Part shown: positions 43,698 through 46,067 of the stretch, in pieces
How positions within the stretch are numbered: the first letter of the stretch is position 1
Layout of the letters: the number at the start of each line of letters is the position of its first letter
Origin: Flavobacteriaceae bacterium
GTDB lineage: Bacteria; Bacteroidota; Bacteroidia; Flavobacteriales; Flavobacteriaceae
Direction: 5' to 3'
DNA length: 46,067 bases
Assembly: GCA_024635765.1 (NCBI GenBank)
Contig: JAGXIE010000005.1
Location: 1 to 46,067 of the forward strand
Program-made: the position numbers and the translations under genes
The notes under the pieces: generated by a model
What the model was told of the DNA's origin: nothing
The model's database searches: none
What the model saw: only the letters and a program-made list of their open reading frames with translations

Positions 43698-45272
43698 CTA
43701 ATCAACTCCTCCAATACGCGTTGGTGACTTCTGACTTGGCCATTCAAGTTGTCTTCCAGTGCGTCGACTGTTTGGAAGGACGCTCTTTTCATTCGAGGCT
43801 TTTGTCTCATCTTCACTAGCCATATATGCTAGTACTGCAGTTAATATCGCATTGCTTCGAACATCATCGAAAACGATTTTATCGTAGGTATCTCTGTTTG
43901 TGTGCCATGTATAAGTGCTATAATCCCAGTCTAAAGAACTGAGATTAAAGGATGGTGCCCCTGCAGCAACAAACGATGCGTTATCAGAAGAGCCTCCACC
44001 AGTTGGGGAACCTGGGAATTCAGTTTTGATGTGTTTAGTTATATCATTTGGAACTGCCTCTAACCAGCGTGTGAGATATTCATAGGAATGTAAATATCCT
44101 GCACCAGATAAATCAACAATACGGCCGGTGCCGTTATCTTGATTAAATACGGCTTGAATATTTGCCACAATCTCTGGATGATCTTCAACAAAGGCAAGAG
44201 AGCCATTCAAGCCTTGTTCTTCACTTGCCCAATGTCCTGCGATAATGGTACGTTTTGGATTGGGGTATAGTTTATTCAGTAGTCTCATTGCTTCCATCAT
44301 GACAATGGTTCCCGTACCGTTATCAGTAGCACCTGTGGCGCCATCCCATGAATCTAAATGCGCTGAAAGGATGATATATTCTTCTGGTTTTTCTGTGCCT
44401 TTGATTGTGGCGATGGTATTAAAAACTGGAGCAGTTCCTAAATCTTTTGATTCTGCAACCACTTTTAATACAGGTTTGACACCGTATGATGCCATACGAT
44501 ACAACATGGTGTAATCTTCTAATTCAATATCTATGGTCGGTATTTTAACCGTGGAAGCACCAAAAATTTTGTTTGAACCGATTTCTTTTGACCAATACGA
44601 AGTAATAATACCTGCTGCGCCAGATGCTTCTAACAATTTAATGCCTTCATCATTAAATCCGCTACCTCTCCAATTGCTGTAACCTGTTTTCTTCAGATTA
44701 TCTCTAAATAAACCTGACAATGAATCGCGTTGTTTGTTCATTGCTTCGAGGGATTCTTCTGTCGCGAATTCCTTCCAGTTATCGTTCGTGCGACCTGTAA
44801 TTTCATTTTGAGAAATCATCACAAATTTCCCTTTGATTGTTTTCAACCAATTCGTAAAATCATCTTTATCATTAAACACAGGAACAATTACAGCTTCCGC
44901 CATAACACCTTTGGGACCTGTACTAGGGCTCCAAGCGAGTTGCATACCATCTAAGGATTGCACTCTTGGTGAAATCATATCGATATGGGTGATGCCTCTT
45001 TCCCAAGCTTTCCATTCTCCCCATTTTTCATTTTGGGCAGGGATTCCCCATTTGGCATATTGAGCAACGGCCCAATCATTGGCTTGCTTCAATTGTGGTG
45101 TGCCTGTTAATCGTGGACCTATGACATCAAGAAGTTCGTGTGCGAGGCGTTCCAATTGAGAGTTTTCTGTAGCCTCTTTTACGATGTTATCAATAACTAT
45201 TTCCTGCTGTGCTTGACCAAGTAAATTGATACATAACGAGACACTAAATGCTAAAGTATATTTAAATTTCAT
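43698..45272 (-). CDS. Secreted M28-family zinc aminopeptidase/carboxypeptidase
   Basis: A 524-residue exported peptidase. The signal peptide is at about residues 1-22 (MKFKYTLAFSVSLCINLLGQA). The middle portion (roughly residues 120-270) resembles a protease-associated insertion. The catalytic domain has the two-zinc ligands in SAHLDSWDGATGATDNGTG, ASEEQGLNGS and the late His in TWHTNRDTYDKI. M28 enzymes of this layout cleave N-terminal residues or dipeptides in the periplasm or outside the cell. The C-terminal about 30 residues are charged and end without a type IX sorting domain. Convergent with metK; otherwise stand-alone. Exact specificity is unknown. Confidence 0.9.
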   Translation of the reverse strand: MKFKYTLAFSVSLCINLLGQAQQEIVIDNIVKEATENSQLERLAHELLDVIGPRLTGTPQLKQANDWAVAQYAKWGIPAQNEKWGEWKAWERGITHIDMISPRVQSLDGMQLAWSPSTGPKGVMAEAVIVPVFNDKDDFTNWLKTIKGKFVMISQNEITGRTNDNWKEFATEESLEAMNKQRDSLSGLFRDNLKKTGYSNWRGSGFNDEGIKLLEASGAAGIITSYWSKEIGSNKIFGASTVKIPTIDIELEDYTMLYRMASYGVKPVLKVVAESKDLGTAPVFNTIATIKGTEKPEEYIILSAHLDSWDGATGATDNGTGTIVMMEAMRLLNKLYPNPKRTIIAGHWASEEQGLNGSLAFVEDHPEIVANIQAVFNQDNGTGRIVDLSGAGYLHSYEYLTRWLEAVPNDITKHIKTEFPGSPTGGGSSDNASFVAAGAPSFNLSSLDWDYSTYTWHTNRDTYDKIVFDDVRSNAILTAVLAYMASEDETKASNEKSVLPNSRRTGRQLEWPSQKSPTRIGGVD

Positions 45273-45400
45273 GCTATTTTTTTAGTTAATTTTTGGTCGC
45301 CAAAATACAACATTTTCATTCTTTGTATAAGAATAGAAGATAGATTTTTGAATTTTAACATCTATCCAAAATAAGTTGTCATTTATTATCACATAAAAAT

Positions 45401-45432
45401 TTAAAAGCCTTCCAAATTGGAAGGCTTTTAAA
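45401..45432. terminator. Bidirectional terminator downstream of the small lipoprotein gene
   Basis: Palindrome TTAAAAGCCTTCC-AAATT-GGAAGGCTTTTAA, perfect 13-nt arms, about 20 nt after the lipoprotein stop codon. Confidence 0.85.
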
Positions 45433-45452
45433 ATTATATACAGTGACAATCA

Positions 45453-45701
45453 TTAATTATCATCACCTATTTCTTTAGCAGCGTCTTCAACTGCTTTACC
45501 TGCTTCTTTCGTTTCATCAACTGCCTTATCTACAGCTTTTCCTGCCTTTTCTAATGCGCCTTCTGTTTCGTCAGCAACATCATCAGCAGTATTTTCTATG
45601 GCATCTCCCATATCATCAGCCTTTTTCTCTGTGTCTCTGCAAGAGGTAAATGACAGTCCCATTGCCATTACTAATGCAATACTTAATAATCTTTTTTTCA
45701 T
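45453..45701 (-). CDS. Small amphipathic lipoprotein
   Basis: An 82-residue protein with a lipoprotein signal peptide: MKKRLLSIALVMAMGLSFTS then C21 (lipobox SFTSC). The mature part is almost entirely Ala, Asp, Glu, Lys, Thr and Val in heptad-like order (DDMGDAIENTADDVADETEG, KAGKAVDKAVDETKEAGKAV), predicting one long amphipathic helix. Such proteins resemble LEA- or apolipoprotein-like stress and envelope lipoproteins, but no specific function is known to me. Single-gene unit with its own terminator. Confidence 0.88.
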   Translation of the reverse strand: MKKRLLSIALVMAMGLSFTSCRDTEKKADDMGDAIENTADDVADETEGALEKAGKAVDKAVDETKEAGKAVEDAAKEIGDDN

Positions 45702-45785
45702 TGTAATTGATTTTAGTGTTAATTATGGTTACTAAAGTAAAAATTGGAATTGCAATTTGCTAGCACAATCCCAATAACCTTTAAC

Positions 45786-46067
45786 TTATATACGCACAAA
45801 ATCAATGATTTGGATGACCGCACCTTTTTGATCTTGAATAAACTGGCTGTTTAATTGCCCAAACTGTAAACGCTTTGACGGATCGTTCAGGAACTCTAGC
45901 AGTCTAGCGCTCAATTCATCATAATCAGAAATAGAAACTACACCTGCTTCAGATATCATTTGTTTTGCCTCCGGGAATTTTTCATGGTTTTTTCCGATGA
46001 TAATTGGGACTCCAAAAACAGCAGGCTCTAAAATGTTGTGGAGTCCGGTTGTTCCCATGGCTCCCCC
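45786..46067 (-). CDS. waaA: 3-Deoxy-D-manno-octulosonic acid transferase, C-terminal end (partial)
   Basis: The C-terminal 93 residues of a GT-B glycosyltransferase reach the window edge. The segment GTTGLHNILEPAVFGVPIIIG, then KNHEKFPEA, is the Kdo transferase (KdtA/WaaA) nucleotide-sugar-binding signature. The enzyme adds Kdo to lipid A precursors at the inner membrane. Upstream codons (GGA) read openly into position 46067, so the ATG at 46058 is internal, not the start. Confidence 0.88.
   Translation of the reverse strand, partial: GGAMGTTGLHNILEPAVFGVPIIIGKNHEKFPEAKQMISEAGVVSISDYDELSARLLEFLNDPSKRLQFGQLNSQFIQDQKGAVIQIIDFVRI

Overview
The window looks like a chromosomal stretch from a member of the Flavobacteriaceae (Bacteroidetes). 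It is AT-rich, and start codons are not preceded by clear Shine-Dalgarno sequences. Promoter-like motifs are of the Bacteroidetes TAnnTTTG type. Several genes have forms typical of this phylum: a methionine synthase split into two genes, a transcarbamylase of the N-succinylornithine type, a long class II ketol-acid reductoisomerase, a BBP2-type outer-membrane barrel next to glnK-amtB, and a four-helix-bundle (23S-IVS family) gene. I see no tRNA, rRNA, insertion sequence, prophage or CRISPR array. Almost the whole window is amino-acid biosynthesis and nitrogen assimilation.

Layout. Positions 1-6.9 kb (minus strand): a methionine operon metY-metX-hom-metZ-metH1-[four-helix-bundle gene]-metH2, read from a SAM-I (S-box) riboswitch leader. 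The small four-helix-bundle gene sits between the two methionine-synthase halves, is flanked by inverted arrays of 7-bp repeats, and has altered the end of one half and the start of the other. Positions 6.9-8.5 kb: an unidentified conserved-looking helical protein. Positions 8.6-12.9 kb (plus): leuA-leuC-leuD-leuB, closed by a terminator; leuC carries a 20-bp palindrome inserted in frame. Positions 13.1-13.9 kb: a ROK/polyphosphate-glucokinase-like gene. Positions 14.1-23.0 kb (minus): a tight arginine operon, GNAT-argG-argC-proC-argD-argF'-argB-argE-argH. Its transcarbamylase has Ser where N-acetylornithine enzymes have Glu, which predicts N-succinyl rather than N-acetyl intermediates. Positions 23.3-24.9 kb: a GapN-like aldehyde dehydrogenase.

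Positions 25.0-32.8 kb (minus): ilvE-ilvD-ilvB-ilvN-ilvC-ilvA, for isoleucine and valine. It is preceded by a transcription attenuator with a 17-residue Ile-rich leader peptide, a terminator and an antiterminator pairing. The attenuator begins only 17 nt after gltD, so gltB-gltD (33.1-39.0 kb, glutamate synthase) may read into it. Positions 39.5-42.1 kb (plus): outer-membrane barrel, PII protein and ammonium transporter, forming an ammonium-uptake operon. Positions 42.2-43.6 kb: metK behind a second, different SAM riboswitch (SAM-II type). Positions 43.7-46.1 kb (minus): a secreted M28 peptidase, a small amphipathic lipoprotein and the 3' end of a Kdo transferase.

Together the genes take up ammonium (AmtB/PII), fix it into glutamate (GltBD), and use glutamate for arginine, proline and the transaminations of branched-chain synthesis. 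Homoserine is converted to methionine and then to SAM, with SAM sensed twice by two RNA classes. The most unusual features are the heptamer-flanked cassette inside the met operon, the palindrome inside leuC, the ilv attenuator abutting gltD, the atypical PII T-loop, and the GNAT with a four-cysteine cluster as a candidate first enzyme of the arginine pathway.
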